Position numbers and translations under genes: made by a program. This document shows, piece by piece, positions 10,686 to 21,220 of a DNA stretch of 64,000 bases. The DNA is from Porphyra umbilicalis (Eukaryota > Rhodophyta > Bangiophyceae > Bangiales > Bangiaceae). The notes below the pieces were generated by a model that saw nothing but the letters and a program-made list of their open reading frames with translations, did no database searches and was not told the DNA's origin. The stretch lies in contig KV918779.1 in assembly GCA_002049455.2 (NCBI GenBank), forward strand, positions 1 through 64,000, given 5' to 3'. Each line of letters opens with the position of its first letter. Positions within the stretch are counted from its first letter, which is position 1.

Positions 10686-12211
10686 CACACTCACGACGAT
10701 GTCGGCCCGTCGCGCGGATGAATCCGATCGCGTCGACGACGCCCTTGATCGGTCGCAGTCAACGACTCAGTCGTCGATGCCGCCGACGCGCCGTCATCGC
10801 CGTCGGTGTTGAGGTTCCCGACGGCTCGTAGTCGTTTTCGGAGCGGCCCCCCTTGTGTCTTGCGCTCGCCCCAATATCTGCTTCGTCTCTCTCTCTCGTT
10901 GCGCGATTCTAGTCGCTTCTTATCTTGCCCGGTCCTTGTCGCAACTTAGTAGCGCTGGCTGCCGAAGAACCCCGCGTGTGGCCGGATGTTCTCCAAGATG
11001 CTCGACAGGGAGTCAGCACCGGGATGTGCTGCCACGAGCAAAGCCCCACCCGCAGTTCCGACGACGCCGGGGGAAGACACCGATGGTAACGACCCCGCCA
11101 AGAATCTTGGTCTTCACCGCCTCACGCTCCTCCGTCGAATACCCCGCCGGGAATTCATGGGAGAGCTCTCAAACGCTGAGCACTGCCGCCTTCCGGGTCG
11201 CCAATCCGGGTCAGTAATGTAGCCCAGCGCCAAGGACGCCATCTCCATCGTACCGCGGCGCGGTCGGAATGAACTTGTTAGTTCCATCGCCACAACCGAC
11301 ACAGCTCACAGGCCAAGCGCCGCTTGACGTGACCCGCGCCCCAATGGGAAACGGCTAACGTCCCATAGGCCGGCGAGCCTTGATTCCAGGGGTCGGTTGG
11401 AGGCCCTGGCGCCATCGCGGCACACCGTGCCCGCAGCTACCCGTTCCGGATGAGGGGGGGACGAGTCCTGTTGGTCGGCGTGTGGCCGGCGTCCTCGGGT
11501 AGGGAGTCCAACTCATCTACCACCGTACCACCGCCGCCAAGCCGGGGCCGACCCTCTGCCAAAAACCCGGGTCCGGGTTGGCCGCGCCGGCGTGCCGTCG
11601 TCTCCCGCCGATGGCGTGGTTGCTCTTGATGCTTGTCAGGCATGTCGATCTACCACGCGACATCGTTGAGCGGGGAAGAAGAGGAAGACCCGCAATCCAC
11701 AAAGACAACAGGAAGCACGGTCCCTCGGGACGTCCTCGCTCGACCGACAAATTCGCACCCAAGACAACCCCTCTGGGGCCACGCGATCTCTGCACCAACA
11801 TGATTCGTCCCCGGCACCACGCCAGCAATGCCAGAGTCTCACCCGGAGCGCCAAATGTAGTACAATGAATCGCGATCACCTCGGAGAGGAGGGAACTACC
11901 GGCCGTCCTAACCGCTCGTGCGTCACCCGCTATGGGACTCGAGGTCCAGGAAGTCAGGCCGACCGAAACGCCAAGACAAACAGGCACGGTGTACTTGCCG
12001 GTGACGACGGTGCCTCCCACCGTCGTCGCCCATCGTCCGAAAAGGGCGGAAACCGCTGCGCGGGGACCGGGGCCACTAGTTGGCCCGGTCCCGCGCTGCC
12101 AAATACCTACGATGAAGATAACTCCCTCCAATGCATGACACTACCCAATCTGATTAACCCTCCCCGCCGTCAGCACACGACAATCCGGCGAGCTCACTCG
12201 GACAGGTGCGC
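10686..12211. other. No gene seen
   Basis: About 1.5 kb of mixed composition. ORFs up to about 200 codons on the minus strand have no family signature and atypical composition. I support nothing here. Confidence 0.4.
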
Positions 12212-12322
12212 CGCAGGCGTTCACAAACCGCAGCGGCACGCCACAAAGGCGACACACCACCGGTCACCCGGCTCCCGCGCACCAGCGCCCACAGCCACGA
12301 GTGCAACGCCCCAGGTGTCGTA
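12212..12322. repeat. 114-bp dispersed repeat, copy 2
   Basis: Second copy of the sequence at 8149-8262 in the same orientation, with a handful of substitutions. Confidence 0.7.
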
Positions 12323-13202
12323 CTACACCAAGAGAACTTCGTCAAGGGCATCACCCGAGTTTATTTATTTGGGTATATACTTGTACCTGTGGGATATTTC
12401 GACGCGTCGGCCATACTTATAATCGCGAATGGGACGTGGCCAGATACTCGCAACATCAAATCACCAGGGGTATCCGAGAGTTCAGTCGTCCCACAAAAAA
12501 ACCTAGCACTCCGGCGGGATCAATAGTGCCCTCGACATGTCACATGTGCCTCTTTTGCGATGCAACGCTCTCGATTTTGGTCAGGCGCTCTCGAAAATCC
12601 CTTAAACGTGACCAATCCACGATTCCAGGAGACGCCCAGCGGTCCCGGGGGACCCTCTTGTGAGGGACTTGAGATTTCTGAAACAAACTTTCGGGATCAG
12701 CCGACGCCGCGCCCGACTTCGGCGTTCGTGGAAGGTCCATTGCTCCAAAATGTCGCCCGCGTTCCCACGTGGTGGGCACTATCGCGCAGGCCGGCAAATT
12801 GTTGCCTCAATAGTTCTCACGGCTATGCTCCCTCATTGGCGAGAGTTTCTAGGAGGCACTGCCCACTTTGTCGGTGATTTGGTGGACCAATGAGAAAGCG
12901 CCAGAGCGTCTCTATTGAGAAAGGGCCCTTCAATAGATACTCCACTTGTCACCGGCTCACGGACTGCGTGAAGGCAGGTCACGACTGAGCGGGTTGGTGC
13001 CGTCGGAATCCTTCACCTTTTTCGGGAATGGCCTCATCAGACGCGGGCTGGTCTGACACACGAGGCAGCACATGACAGCAATGAGCCCTCCATCGCTCTT
13101 TCTGGCCCCCCACATCGTGGAGCCGGGCCCATCCGCCAAGCTGGCTGGTCTCCCACTGGCGGGCGTGCCAGGGGTCACACGTCCCGTTTGAATGTTCAGA
13201 GC
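12323..13202. other. No gene seen
   Basis: AT-richer sequence, including the TATTTATTTGGG stretch at about 12360, with no ORF I can support. Confidence 0.4.
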
Positions 13203-13539
13203 GCGGAGCACGCCTAGTTAAGACCCAGTGTTTCTGCTCTTCTGGGTTTTCAAGCGAACTGCGGCCCTGGATTGGCTCCTCCCTCAAATACGACTGCTCA
13301 TTGGTCACAAGGGGGGGTGTCAGATCCCGCAAATAAAGCATCAAGCGGATTACAACGTGGACAAGGTCATCCGCTCTCATTGGCCTTAAGGGGACGGTGC
13401 GGATGGTCCGGTTTCGAGCTCCTTTCGCAAAATTTCTACATGCAACGAGGTGGCGTCAAGCCTGCTCCGACAGACACGGAAGAGACGCACACAGCACAAG
13501 GACAAGTACAGCGACATCTCCGAGAGTGGTTATGCCCTC

Positions 13540-14227
13540 GAAGCGCTCCGTGGCTCATTTTCTTGCGCTCTGCGCCTTTGTGCAAGAACCGTTGCCTTCT
13601 GAACACGCTCGATGACCAGAAAAAAGATAGTTGAGCGAGTATCATCTGTATACATGAGGCCGGTATCTCGCGGGAAGTCGTCCGATCCATAAACGGACTT
13701 CAGATTCGGCCTCTTCACGTCCCACTTTCCCAGAATAACGTAGGGGGACCTGCTGGAAGAGTTCCATAACGCTGGCAGACCCCGCCAACCGTATTTCCTC
13801 CTGGTGGTGTTGGGCTGTCTGGAGACAATGGAGCATTACTCTGGCTCTGCTTGTCCGTTTGCGGTGTTCTTTGGCTCATTTTCTTGCGCTGTGCGCCCTT
13901 GTGCAGGAACAGTCGCCTCCAGAGCATTCCTATTGACAAGGAAGAAGATAGTTGAGGGAGTATCATCTGCACACATGAGGCCGGTATCTCGCGGGAAGTG
14001 GTCCGATCCATAAACGGACTTCAGATTCTGCCTCTCCACGTCCCACTTGCCCAGAAAAACGTAGGGGGACCTGCTGGAAGAGTTCCATAACGCTGGCAGA
14101 CCCCCCCAACCCTATTTGCTCCTGGTGGTGTTGGGCAGTCTGGAGACAATGGAGCATTACTCTGGCTCTGCTTGTCTGTTTGCAGTGTTCTTTGGCTCAT
14201 TTTCTTGCGCTGTACGCCCTTGTGCAG
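13540..14227. repeat. Tandem repeat, 321-bp period, about two copies
   Basis: The landmark GGCTCATTTTCTTGCGCT occurs at 13552, 13873 and 14194, exactly 321 bp apart. Each unit also holds GCCGGTATCTCGCGGGAAG and GGGGGACCTGCTGGAAGAG. The array resumes at 15536 after an insertion. On the minus strand each unit gives the same ~64-codon ORF (MLHCLQTAQHHQE start), probably fortuitous. Confidence 0.9.
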
Positions 14228-15535
14228 CGCTGTGGTGCTTACAGGGGCGTCGCACGCAACCGGCGGAGTCATCGATTTTTGACCGCAAGATGTTGCGGAC
14301 CCCCCCAGCACGACACCATACTTGACGGTTTTTGACCTATTTAACCTCAAATGGCTGCGTTATATGTTTCCTGGAACCCGTCAGAACTGTCCTTACACCT
14401 CCCGAAGCGTCTGAATGCGACTCGATTAGCTTCGGGCATGGCGAGCGCGGAATCACTCCACTGTGCGCTTCACGAGGCAAGAGCAAAAGTCTGTAGCGCC
14501 TCCCTGCGCAGAGACATGCGGCAGCTGTCCACAATTGATCGCCCGGGGCTGTGCAAGCTGGCTAAGTAAGGCGATCTCCCCTTGTGTCATCACAGTAAGC
14601 CGAGAAGAAGATTGCGGTGACCTTTGACGCCGAGGAGACACAAGCTGACTGCCCACCACGCCCCGCCATGCCCGTCCACTCCCTGGTACACTCCCTGGTG
14701 CCCTACGATGCCCCGTCCCGCGACGCCACATCGAGGACCACAGCACCAGAACCGTAACTACATACTGGTCTACATCAGAGCCTTCCCCCACTACGCCCCG
14801 CCACGCCCCTGCAGGCTGTGGTGCGCCACTCGCTTTAGCACGCAAAGGCCCCAACATGCGACGGGCACGTCGTCGCCCACGGCGGAGGTGCCGCTGTTCA
14901 CTGCGACGTCCTCCCCGTGCTCGCCCTGGTACGGGAGCCAACCTTCACGCCTGTCCACGTCGTTATTGGCACCCACGCCGTCATCCGCCACAACGTCGGC
15001 GCCATCAGCGCCCTCACATCTGCGCCTGGTACAGCCATCAGCGCCCACACAACTGGTGACGTGGGCGTTGTCGTCGGCTCCCAAACCGTCAACCGCCACG
15101 ACGTCGGCGCCATCAGCGCCCAGCTCTCCACACCCGGTACAGGCATCGCTTGCTACTTCACTCTCCGAGGCTGTTGTCAATAGTTGTCAATGACGGACGC
15201 GCTCGTGCTGCCTCTTGGCAGACCCAGCGAAAACGGTCGGATGTCAAAACTCGTCACCGCAGATTTGTCTTAATTGGAGCTCTTCATTGGCGGATAGACC
15301 CGGTGTCGGTACTCTTTCATTGGCTGACTGCTGGTATCAGCATCGGCTCGATTGGGAGATATAATTTGCTTTCACTTCGTGACTCCATCCACTTTGGTCG
15401 AACACGGCCGCATTGCTGCTTCAACCGCATATTTCTGCGAAACGGACTTGCTTGCGGATGCTCCCGTAGTCGCTGCGGACCTGAGAATCGAGCAAAATCG
15501 GGCTTGCGTGTGACCCTCCTTTAACCACCTCAGCG
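14228..15535. mobile_element. 1,308-bp TIR element inserted in the 321-bp tandem repeat
   Basis: Left end CGCTGTGGTGCTTAC; right end, inverted, CGCTGAGGTGGTTAA. About 27 of the first 34 bases match between the two ends. CAG at 14225-14227 is repeated at 15536-15538, and joining the flanks rebuilds the repeat unit exactly as in the neighbouring copy, so the insertion is unambiguous. Inside is a minus-strand ORF of 129 codons (15180-14791) with Gly/Ala/Asp repeats and no transposase signature; I take the element as non-autonomous. A 3-bp duplication fits CACTA- or Harbinger-like transposition, but the end sequence fits neither well. Confidence 0.85.
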
Positions 15536-15850
15536 CAGGAACAGTCGCCTCCAGAGCATTCCTATTGACAAGAAAGAAGATAGATGAGGGAGTGTCATCT
15601 GCACACATGAGGCCGGTATCTCGCGGGAAGTGGTCCGATCCATAAACGGACTTCAGATTCTGCCTCTCCACGTCCCACTTGCCCAGAAAAACGTAGGGGG
15701 ACCTGCTGGAAGAGTTCCATAACGCTGGCAGACCCCCCCAACCCTATTTGCTCCTGGTGGTGTTGGGCAGTCTGGAGACAATGGAGCATTACACTGGCTC
15801 AGCTTGTCCGTTTGCGGTGTTCTTTTGCTCATTTTCTTGCGCTGTGTATG
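15536..15850. repeat. Resumed 321-bp repeat unit
   Basis: Continues the repeat from the CAGGAACAGTCGCC point through to TTTTCTTGCGCTGTG, then ends in unrelated sequence. Confidence 0.9.
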
Positions 15851-16123
15851 ACCTTTCAGGAAGCGCTACCATACGAGCATCCAAGGTGCCCATACAACAG
15901 ATCGCTGTGTGTAACCTGCTTCTGAGTACACGTGACATCTCAAGCGCGGGAAGTTCTCCGACGCACGTTCTGTGTCCTGATTATGACTCGGCATATTCAC
16001 TGTAACGTGACTCATGTCAGCGAAGCGTCTGAAAACGCCCATGGCTTCCAGCAGACGCTCACGAGCATGAGTTAGTTTTAACGTGTCAAGCGATGTGGAA
16101 AGAAGACCGAGGTCAACAATGCT
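15851..16123. other. Spacer before the large transposase gene
   Basis: No gene seen. It is the 3' flank of the minus-strand gene that follows; no clear poly(A) signal or element end was recognised. Confidence 0.4.
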
Positions 16124-19100
16124 TTAAGCCTGTGCACACTTTTTGTGCTCTCGCTCGAGGTACGCGCCTACGGTCGTGCCCGCCTCCCAGGATATCCCAG
16201 CAACCCACTGCTTGCGCATCTTCTCAGCTTTGCGGTTCTCGGCCAAGCACGCCGGCAACCGTGGCTTGTTCTCGCGTCGTCGCTTGTCGCCAGGCTTGGT
16301 CGCCTTGCGCGCCCCTGCCTTGGCTGCTTTCCGCGACGGCGAGTAGCGAGCCAGGACGTCAGACCCCGCCTCCCGCGCGAGTGCCATCACCCGAATGAAC
16401 GCCGCGGCGCGCTCCAACTCCGTGGCGCCAGGGTACTTAACTGCGTTCTGGCCGTAGCGTCCGTGCCAGGCCTCCAGGCACTGCTCCCCGTAGAGCCCAA
16501 TACTACCAAAACGCTTCAAAAAGTCTGGAGCGTGGCACATGAGAATGTGCAGCTTGGGAGAGAGTGAGAGCCATGGAAAGCTGCCCTTCAGAAGAGCGAC
16601 CATCGACAAGGTGTCGGGACAGAACTGCGCGGCCTCGTCCGCAGGGATGATGGCGGCGCGGTTCAGCGTCTTGCGCACGTGGTTCCACAATGACCACGCC
16701 TGCTCATACGCGGCTAGGTGGGTCTCCGAGACCTTTCCCTTGAGCGCGACGCACACGTCGGCGCTGTTCTCGCCGATTGTATGGCAGTCTCGGCCAATAA
16801 ATAGCCCGCCGTGGTATGAAGTCGGCCGCACGCGCACCTTCTCGTGCAGGAGCTTGACCAACCCCGCAGCAAAGGCGGCTCCCGCCTGCTGTCCAGCAAC
16901 AGCACCGTCACTCGCGCTCCGGCACACCATGACCATCTCAATGGCCAGGCGCAAGTACCGATGAGTAACTCCTTGGGTGGTGTGCAGGGGAATTGGCACA
17001 ATTTGTCCCGGGTTGATCGCAAGTAGTGGGCTTCTCACAACCGAGCAGTGGTGCTCGGCAGTGCCGGGCGCGCCCACAGTCGGTGCGGCGCCGTCAGCCA
17101 CCATACGACTGGCAAAGTGAGAAGCCTCTCGCAGATGCCGATCGACCCCAACGTCCTGCAGCGTACCATAAGCCACATCAAGTAGGGCTTGCGCCTTGCT
17201 GGGCCCCCTGGTGCTCTTGCATCCCAGACAGGGTTGCGTCGCGCTGGCCCCGTTGTGACCTAACACGTCGCACTGCGCCGCGTAGTCACTCCCAAGAAGC
17301 AGCCGCACCGGCCGGCGCTCGCCCCGCACCCAGACCCCGTCGCGCAGTAGAGCGTCCACCTGTGGCAGGTGCGTTTCTAGCATCTCCGCCAAGTCATCGT
17401 AGTTGTCCGTCTGGCAGGGACACACCCCCGCCAGAATGGTGTTGGAAGGGATATTGGGGTGGGCTTGGTTGATAATTGTCGCGACAATTTTCACCGTTCC
17501 CGGGTCGCCGCCCTTGTCGAGACCGAGAGTGACTTGCACGTCCGGCACCCAGGGCGGAGGCGAGCCGGGCAGGGTCGGCAGTTCCGCCGCGCCGGCAGGT
17601 TCCTGCGCTGCATTCAGGGCGTCGCGAACAGGGCGTTCGACAAACCGCCCGGCGGCACAGAGAGCTGACACCCTCTCTTGTATGGCTGCCGTAAGGGAGA
17701 CGAGGTGGGCGCCCGAGCCGGTCACAATAACCTGCTTCCCAGGTAGGGAGGATAGCTCCCGGCGCGCTGCGCGCAGCGCCGGCAGGCTGGCCAGGTCCCT
17801 GCCGGCTTTCCCGAGAGCCAGGCGCCAACGGTTGAAGCCGATGTGGCTCATCGACAGGGCTGACACAAGGCCCACCTGCTCGGCAACGGACAGGCGCACA
17901 GAGGTGCTCGCCGGGCGCGTCCTACCCCGCTGCGTGCGCGCTACCTTTTTGGGCGCCACGCCAAGTAGCCGGCGCGCAGTTGCACGGCGCTTGTTGACTT
18001 GACTGGTCTTCACCACAGCTTTCCTTGGCGACAGCTGCCTCTTGTAGACGCGCACGCGCCCGTTGTTGTGCTTCACGCGGATCTCGGGGCGCTCGTCGCG
18101 CAATAAAATTGCATTGGCAATGGCCTCCAGGACCGACTTGTTGCCCTCCCGGGCGTAATTACCAGCCAGAAGGCCGTCAAGGAATGTCTGGCAATCGGGG
18201 AATTCCGGAGGCTGGGTTGTCGTGCTCGGCGCCTCTTGACCCGAGGCGAGCTGCTGGCGTCGGCAAGCTTCCGTCCCAGGGTACTGCTGTGCAGCCGCAG
18301 CCGCAACAGGTACGAGAGTAGCGTCACGACCCCGCTCGCGAGGTAGCGCCAGCTGAGCGGCGGATTCCCGCTCACCAAGCAGGTGGACGGTTGGCGCTGA
18401 CACGTCGCACTCTGCGCAGCCCCCCCCCGCCACGAGGTTGACTCTCCCCGCACCAAGAGATGCGGTGGCGAGGGGCAATCCACGGAGCCTCGGCGCAGCC
18501 ACCGAGGACCCGGCCGTCGCGTCACCGCGCGAAGGGGAGGGTGGGCGGGAGGGGAGGAGCGTCGGGGGAGGCGCCGCCGCGTGGATGAGCGGCAGGGACG
18601 GGGGGGGCGCCGAGACAGCTTTCCCGCCTGGATGGGGAGGGGTAGGATGAGGGGGGGCGCAAGGAGGAGGGCCGGTCGCCATTCGACGCGCTGTTCGCTT
18701 GCGCCTGCGATAGCATGAGTCGCACAGACCGCGGGGGGTGCCGCTGGCATCTCTGCCCAAAACACCTGCGCCCTGCTTGCACGAAACCACGGGCAGGCTG
18801 GCCACCACGGCAGGGGATGAGCCACGAGGGTGTGCCTGGGCCCACTGTCGCCACTGCTCCATCCCCTTTGCTTGTTTCAGGAGCAGGCGTGTACAGTCGA
18901 TACATTGGTATGCCCACACTGTGCCGCCGCCGCGGAACGCGACGACAATGTCTGCTGTGGTTGCCCTGTTTTTGCAAAAAGAAAAAGAACGAAATAATAG
19001 AAGCGGGGAGGACACAGGGGCGACCAAGGAGCGTACCCATGGACAGGGGGGGAGGATGAGTGTAGTTCCCTTCGTGTGCTTGGGACGTACACGCCTCCCC

Positions 19101-19165
19101 CCCCCCCCTACGCCCGCCCCCCCCCCTGCACTGACCCTGCACTGACCCTGCATTGACCTGTGCAA
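16124..19165 (-). CDS. Large putative DDE-type transposase, family not named
   Basis: An open frame of 1,013 codons. The C-terminal two-thirds look authentic. They include LGLDKGGDPGTVKIV (around residue 548), LLGSDYAAQCDVLGHNGAS followed by CLGCKST (around 627-645), IPLHTTQGVTHRYLRL, YHGGLFIGRDCH, then SPKLHILMCHAPDFLKRFG and LYGEQCLEAWHGRYG (around 885-905), ending in a Lys/Arg-rich tail. The order D, D with a CxxC, then KLHI and a GEQ..E.WH motif matches a widespread family of uncharacterised transposase-like proteins in cnidarians and molluscs. I infer catalytic D, D, E but have not aligned them. The N-terminus is doubtful: a T-rich tract ending GCAAAAACAG at about 18970 (minus strand) could be an intron acceptor, and YQCIDC plus CDSCYRRRKRTARR follow it. 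The frame is intact, so the gene may be recent or functional. Terminal repeats were not found. Confidence 0.7.
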   Translation of the reverse strand: MHRSMQGQCRVSAGGGAGVGGGGRRVRPKHTKGTTLILPPCPWVRSLVAPVSSPLLLFRSFSFCKNRATTADIVVAFRGGGTVWAYQCIDCTRLLLKQAKGMEQWRQWAQAHPRGSSPAVVASLPVVSCKQGAGVLGRDASGTPRGLCDSCYRRRKRTARRMATGPPPCAPPHPTPPHPGGKAVSAPPPSLPLIHAAAPPPTLLPSRPPSPSRGDATAGSSVAAPRLRGLPLATASLGAGRVNLVAGGGCAECDVSAPTVHLLGERESAAQLALPRERGRDATLVPVAAAAAQQYPGTEACRRQQLASGQEAPSTTTQPPEFPDCQTFLDGLLAGNYAREGNKSVLEAIANAILLRDERPEIRVKHNNGRVRVYKRQLSPRKAVVKTSQVNKRRATARRLLGVAPKKVARTQRGRTRPASTSVRLSVAEQVGLVSALSMSHIGFNRWRLALGKAGRDLASLPALRAARRELSSLPGKQVIVTGSGAHLVSLTAAIQERVSALCAAGRFVERPVRDALNAAQEPAGAAELPTLPGSPPPWVPDVQVTLGLDKGGDPGTVKIVATIINQAHPNIPSNTILAGVCPCQTDNYDDLAEMLETHLPQVDALLRDGVWVRGERRPVRLLLGSDYAAQCDVLGHNGASATQPCLGCKSTRGPSKAQALLDVAYGTLQDVGVDRHLREASHFASRMVADGAAPTVGAPGTAEHHCSVVRSPLLAINPGQIVPIPLHTTQGVTHRYLRLAIEMVMVCRSASDGAVAGQQAGAAFAAGLVKLLHEKVRVRPTSYHGGLFIGRDCHTIGENSADVCVALKGKVSETHLAAYEQAWSLWNHVRKTLNRAAIIPADEAAQFCPDTLSMVALLKGSFPWLSLSPKLHILMCHAPDFLKRFGSIGLYGEQCLEAWHGRYGQNAVKYPGATELERAAAFIRVMALAREAGSDVLARYSPSRKAAKAGARKATKPGDKRRRENKPRLPACLAENRKAEKMRKQWVAGISWEAGTTVGAYLEREHKKCAQA
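19085..19160. repeat. Short tandem CTGCACTGAC repeats and C runs
   Basis: Three near-perfect copies of a 12-bp CTGCACTGACC-type unit follow poly-C tracts. They make the N-terminal codons of the long ORF on the minus strand suspicious as coding sequence. Confidence 0.6.
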
Positions 19166-19407
19166 CTCCCGTGCGACAAAACGTACGTCCGGTCTTCGTT
19201 ATCTTTCGCCATATTAGTCCCACCACTGGAAGACGGCTACGGCACAGCAATCGCCGGGGCGCATTTAGAATCGCCTGCGGACGACGGGCGCAACGAGGCG
19301 CGGGCAAGACCTGATCCGTCGGATCAAGTCACCGCCCACGGCTCATCCTGGATCGTCAGGCACCCCTCTCACCGAGCCTCCACAGGCCGAGATTGAGACG
19401 TGTGTCA

Positions 19408-19483
19408 CCCCCCTCACAAGGGTCGTAGAGGCAGAAACAGGGGACGTCCCCTGTTTCGGCCTCTACGACCCCTGTGAGAGGGG
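19408..19483. repeat. Near-perfect palindrome, about 36-bp arms
   Basis: Centred on GACGTC at 19443-19448. The arms contain CCCCTCACAAGGGTCGTAGA and its complement with a few mismatches. The stem shares GGCCTCTACGACCCC with the hairpin at 24877-25032. Confidence 0.8.
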
Positions 19484-19583
19484 TATTTCGTATTGACCAC
19501 TCACATTTTAGCACGTTGCAGCTTGTCTTTTCATTCTTGCAATGTAATGCTCAGACCCAGAAGAGCAGCCTTAAATAGGAGTG

Positions 19584-21182
19584 GGAGGCCGGCCCGTCGG
19601 CCAATCTTGGCTGACGGCCGAGTGCGAGGTGGACAGAGACCAGAAGATCTCCTCTTGCGAGCTATTTTGGGACGATGGCAAGTCCACTGCGAAATCTTCG
19701 GAAATCGCAGCATATCTTGATCCTGGTCTGATCCCTGAACAATGGCCCGACGGTCGAGATCATGGGCCCGTTCTCGGTCGCTCAAAATTGCATTCGGAAA
19801 CTTGTGACGAGCCGGCGCATATGTGGCGCTTTATTTTAGAATTCTCATCTTATGAGGCTTGACGAGTTTGCAAGATGAGACACACACCTTATGCTCTTTG
19901 ACGTGCTCTTTCTGATGGTGCTCCCTGCGATCTTCATGCTTCTCTCCTTGTCACGTAGCGCTTGTATCTGTCCAAGAACAAATGTCAGGTACGTTTGACC
20001 TGGACGGAGAGCCTTGCACGAAATCGCTCTCTCAGGGGCAGTCCGCAAGGATTGGTAGGCTACTTCTGAACCAAGCGGCCCTGGAGGCCTCGACCTTTGA
20101 ATGCCTCTAGCTCCGTTCGGCACTGCACAAAAAAAATGAGATTTCTAAAGTAAAGCGCCACATATGTCGACCGGACGACGGCGTCGCCGATCCGGTCAAC
20201 GTCGCCACCGCGATCCGTTACCCCCCCCCACCCCCCCGCTCCCCCCCCCCCCCGCACCGCCGCCATCGCGATCTGTGCCTTCCCCCCCACCGCCGCCGTC
20301 CAGGCCGGCGCCGGCGCCGCGGCCCCCCCTTTCTTCATGCGCAGGTCACCGCTGTTGCTGCTCTTGTCTGGCGTCCTCGCTCTTGCACGTTTATTTTGTC
20401 CTCTGGCTTGTTCTCGTGGCTGTTCCTATATCGCCTTAAGACGTAAGTTACTCTCGCTGTTGTTTCTTTCTGTGCCACCTCGTCTTGGAGTTTTTGCTAT
20501 GGGACACAAAGCAGAGTCCTCGCAACTGAGTGCATCGCATCTTTGTCGAAAACGTTCCTCATGGCCGTTCCACAATGCACATAACATACTCGCTGAGAGC
20601 GAGAGGGGGATGCGCCCTCGGACCAGTAGGGAGAGGCCACAAACGAAAACGCGAGCCCATTTACTCCTGAGACAACAACACAGCAAACGAAAGGCAATAG
20701 AGAACACCGACAAGGCAGCCACAGCGGTGATCGGCACCAACGGGCGAGGGCGGGGAAGCGACGCGGGCTGCGGACCGGGCGACTACGGCGTGGCGGGGGG
20801 GGGGGGCAGGGGGCGGGGGAGGGGGGGGCGCGGATCGCGGTGGCGGCGGTGCGGAGGGGGGGGGGAGCGGGGGGGGGGGGGGGGGGGAAACGGATCGCGG
20901 TGGCGACGTCGACCGGATCGGCGACGCCGTCGTCCGGTCGACATATGCGCCGGCTCGTCACAAGTTTCCGAATGCAATTTTGAGCGACCGAGAACGGGCC
21001 CATGATCTCGACCGTCGGGCCATTGTTCAGGGATCAGACCAGGATCAAGATATGCTGCGGTTTCCGATGATGTCGCAGTGGACTTGCCATCGTCCCAAAA
21101 TAGCTCGCAAGAGGAGATCTTCTGGTCTCTATCCACCTCGCACTGGGCCGTGAGCCAAATTGGCTGACGGGCCCGCCTCCGC
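19584..21182. mobile_element. Foldback element with about 370-bp inverted arms
   Basis: The left arm (19584-19823 plus 20161 to about 20290) is the inverted copy of the right arm (about 20815-21182). Shared landmarks are GCGAGGTGGAC/TAGAGACCAG, CTGAACAATGGCCCGACGG and GACGGCGTCGCCGATCC. Inner parts of both arms are long C or G runs. The unique middle is about 20300-20800. The left arm is interrupted by a MITE at 19824-20160 that the right arm lacks. Confidence 0.8.
19824..20160. mobile_element. 337-bp MITE with 25-bp TIRs and CATATG duplication
   Basis: Ends TGGCGCTTTATTTTAGAA and, inverted, TGGCGCTTTACTTTAGAA; 23 of the first 25 bases match. It is flanked by CATATG at 19818-19823 and 20161-20166. 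The opposite arm of the host foldback has a single uninterrupted CATATG at the equivalent point, giving the empty site. No ORF of note. Confidence 0.9.
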
Positions 21183-21220
21183 GCTCTGACCATTCAAACG
21201 GGACGAGTGACCCCTGGCAC

